From contig NZ_JAMZEB010000002.1 of assembly GCF_024172165.1 (NCBI RefSeq), positions 8,158,501-8,222,500 on the forward strand: 64,000 nucleotides of DNA, written 5' to 3'. Every line of letters begins with the position of its first letter. Within the stretch, counting starts at the first letter, position 1. The DNA is from Nonomuraea thailandensis. GTDB taxonomy: Bacteria > Actinomycetota > Actinomycetes > Streptosporangiales > Streptosporangiaceae. Position numbers and translations under genes: made by a program. This document shows positions 62,527 to 64,000 of the stretch, in pieces. The notes under the pieces were generated by a model. It searched no databases. It was not told the origin of the DNA and saw nothing but the letters and a program-made list of their open reading frames with translations.

Positions 62527-63615
62527 TCAGAGCGGCTGCCGCTGCATGCCCTGGTCGCTGGGCGCGGGCGCCGCGCTGGCGCGCCCCGCCGGCGCCTCCG
62601 CCTGCCGGACCGCCCGGGAGACGGGGCCATGGTAGCGGCCGGAGCGCTGGTGCCAGGCGCACGCGCCGGCCTGCCAGTCCCGCAGCCCCTGGACGTACCG
62701 GGCGATCCTGCCCCGTTCCTCCGCGTCCAGCCCGCACTCCTCCACCAGCGGCGGCAGATCCGCCAGCACCGTGCTCTCGAACTGCCGCAACCGGGACGTC
62801 CGCAGGTCGTTCACCCGGTCGGCGGCCTCCTGCGCCCCGCAGCCCAGGGACCGCCGCAGCACCACCACCCCGTTGTCGTGCCCGCTCTGCTGCCGGCCCG
62901 AATACAGGTCGTTGAGCAGGTGCACCCCGTCGGAGAACGTGTCGCGCAACACCTCGATCGGCCGCGTGCCCGCGACCTTCCCGGGCACCTCCGCACCGGC
63001 GACCCGCTCGACGAGATCCGCCACCCACAGGGCGGCGCCCGAGGTGCGGCGCAGGCCGACGCGTTCGACGGGCCCGGGGACGCGGGCGTCCCCGGCGTCC
63101 TCCAGCTCGCTCAGGCAGCCCCGCATGAGCGCCTGCGTGCCGTCGGCGAACCTGCGCCGCCACTCCGGCGACGACCCGGCGAACGTGCGGGGCCACAGGT
63201 CGGCGAGCCCGCTCTCGGCCGGGTTCACCGGCCGCGGCGTGCGCGGGGAGCCCGGCGGGGTGAAGCGGCGCAGCCGGTGCAGGTACGCCTTCGCCTGCCG
63301 GTGGGCCCCCGGCCGCGCGAACACCTGGGTGAAGTGGTCGCCGAACCAGCACGCCCAGACGTACCAGTCGGAGGCCAGCCGCAGCTCCGCCGGGGCGGCG
63401 TCCGGATGACCGTACGCCGCCAGCAGCGGGATCGCCATGGACGCGAACCGCGCCTCGCCCCAGACCCGCGCGCCTCGCCCGTCCACGAAGTCGAGCAGGC
63501 CCATCGTCCTGGCCCAGGTCGTGGAGTGGGTGTGCGCGGCGTCGGCGTGCGGGCTCAGGCGGGCCGGATCGGGCTGGTACGGGGCGGGGAGGACGAACGG
63601 ATCATCAGGGGGCAT
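62527..63615 (-). CDS. terpene-synthase-fold protein with altered metal motifs
   Basis: 362 residues from ATG 63615 (GGAGG 9 bases upstream). The first residues FVLPAPYQPDPARLSPHADAA and ASDWYVWACWFGDHF resemble the first half of geosmin synthase, but the DDHFLE metal motif reads GDHFTQ (residues 92-97) and the NSE motif reads NDLYSGRQQ (235-243), with the last Glu replaced by Gln. The C-terminal RY pair (SGRYHG) is present. It may be a weak or inactive cyclase, or use another chemistry. No prenyltransferase or P450 nearby. Confidence 0.75.
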   Translation of the reverse strand: MPPDDPFVLPAPYQPDPARLSPHADAAHTHSTTWARTMGLLDFVDGRGARVWGEARFASMAIPLLAAYGHPDAAPAELRLASDWYVWACWFGDHFTQVFARPGAHRQAKAYLHRLRRFTPPGSPRTPRPVNPAESGLADLWPRTFAGSSPEWRRRFADGTQALMRGCLSELEDAGDARVPGPVERVGLRRTSGAALWVADLVERVAGAEVPGKVAGTRPIEVLRDTFSDGVHLLNDLYSGRQQSGHDNGVVVLRRSLGCGAQEAADRVNDLRTSRLRQFESTVLADLPPLVEECGLDAEERGRIARYVQGLRDWQAGACAWHQRSGRYHGPVSRAVRQAEAPAGRASAAPAPSDQGMQRQPL

Positions 63616-63780
63616 GGGGGCGATCCTCCGCTGGTGCTCCCGACGAGAACGGACGACCTCTGCCGGGGGACGAGGCTGATGGAACCGGCGCTCCTGTTGT
63701 GGCTTGTCTGGTCGTTGAGACTCCAGTATGAACACATAGAGTAATCAATGAATACTGTCCGTGACGGATCATTGATGTGA

Positions 63781-64000
63781 CTACTCCACGGCGCCGGCCC
63801 GCGTCAGCAGATCCCGGTACCAGCCGTCGTACGGCCGGTCGGTCGCCGGATAGGTGGCCGGCGGGTCGGTGGCGTCGCCCGCCGAGTCGAAGCCCCAGCC
63901 ACGGGCGAGCTTGCCCGCCCTCAGAGCCGCCGTGATGAACGAGGACTGGCCCGCCGGCGCCGCGTGGAACAGCGCCCCCTCCTGGAGCTCCGCGCCGTCC
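63781..64000 (-). CDS. unknown protein, 3' end only
   Basis: Open on the minus strand from the window edge to TAG at 63781-63783, 73 codons. The end reads YDGWYRDLLTRAGAVE. It contains QSSFITAALRAGKL and a Pro/Asp-rich stretch. G/C third positions support coding. No family recognised; the start lies outside. The 165-base gap to the terpene gene shows an AT-rich stretch near 63720-63760, likely the terpene gene promoter. Confidence 0.55.
   Translation of the reverse strand, partial: DGAELQEGALFHAAPAGQSSFITAALRAGKLARGWGFDSAGDATDPPATYPATDRPYDGWYRDLLTRAGAVE

Noticed and set aside
62527..64000. A terpene biosynthetic gene cluster
   Set aside because: Only one terpene-fold gene with altered motifs; no prenyltransferase, P450 or methyltransferase in the window, and the next gene is cut by the edge.

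Overview
The window is high-GC DNA (third codon positions almost always G or C, many GTG/TTG starts, AGGAGG-type ribosome sites) from a Gram-positive actinobacterium. The gene set points to a filamentous actinomycete of the Streptosporangiales type (a Nonomuraea-like genome is my inference, not proven): an IclR-type glycerol operon, DUF3618 and DUF6286/AmaP envelope proteins, a geosmin-synthase-like protein, an LPxTG-like surface protein, and the mec-cysO-cysM cysteine genes in the same order as in Mycobacterium tuberculosis. I find no transposase, integrase, prophage or CRISPR array. It looks like ordinary chromosome with a few accessory genes.

Layout. 1-5.2 kb: end of a DUF4331 gene, a TPR protein and a RcnA/NicO-like nickel/cobalt exporter with a long His-Gly repeat, facing an AbiEii-like nucleotidyltransferase pair and a conserved membrane protein. 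5.2-10.3 kb: a FadR-type regulator divergent from a four-gene gamma-glutamylation operon (glutamine-synthetase-like ligase, SDR, aldehyde dehydrogenase, gamma-glutamyl hydrolase). 11.2-14.3 kb: tandem glycine riboswitch, gcvT, gcvH, sdaA. 14.3-18.6 kb: AmaP/DUF6286 pair, a PLP amino-acid deaminase/aldolase, DUF3618, bcp, tRNA-Leu(UAG). 18.7-23.9 kb: two-component system plus ABC/FtsX exporter. 24.1-25.2 kb: a papain-fold toxin with its YrhB/Imm35-type immunity gene. 25.3-27.1 kb: a membrane-anchored sulfite-oxidase-like molybdoenzyme.

27.1-38.7 kb keeps the order of the M. tuberculosis Rv1330c-Rv1341 block (rdgB, rph, Rv1339-like phosphodiesterase, murI, cysM, cysO, mec, DUF2017, clpS, then divergent pncB), interrupted by an MFS gene, a thioesterase gene, a PRC-barrel-like gene and a DUF3352 gene. 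pncA follows pncB, giving the route nicotinamide to nicotinate to nicotinate mononucleotide. Between mec and cysO lie a coupled 23-codon reading frame and a hairpin that look like an attenuator. 39-51 kb holds a STAS antagonist, an XPB-like helicase, two MFS exporters (one with a divergent TetR), a secreted M43-type metalloprotease, DUF3039, YqgE and an LPYTG surface protein. 51.4-55.3 kb is the glycerol regulon: an IclR regulator, glpK and glpD, with the same 17-bp palindrome in front of the regulator and in front of glpK. 55.4-64 kb holds a malic enzyme, a cytidylate-kinase-like protein, a YbbN-like thioredoxin/TPR protein, MarR, two unknown membrane proteins, a 50-codon gene, a degenerate terpene synthase and the 3' end of an unknown gene.

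How parts may work together (inference): the 6-10 kb operon has an alcohol-dehydrogenase-like SDR instead of an amine oxidase, so an amino alcohol such as ethanolamine would be carried as a gamma-glutamyl conjugate to glycine, which the neighbouring riboswitch-controlled gcvT-gcvH-sdaA operon could sense and degrade through serine to pyruvate. The strongest accessory findings are the toxin/immunity pair at 24.1-25.2 kb, the AbiEii-like pair at 3.4-4.4 kb and the putative cysteine attenuator at 35.94-36.08 kb.
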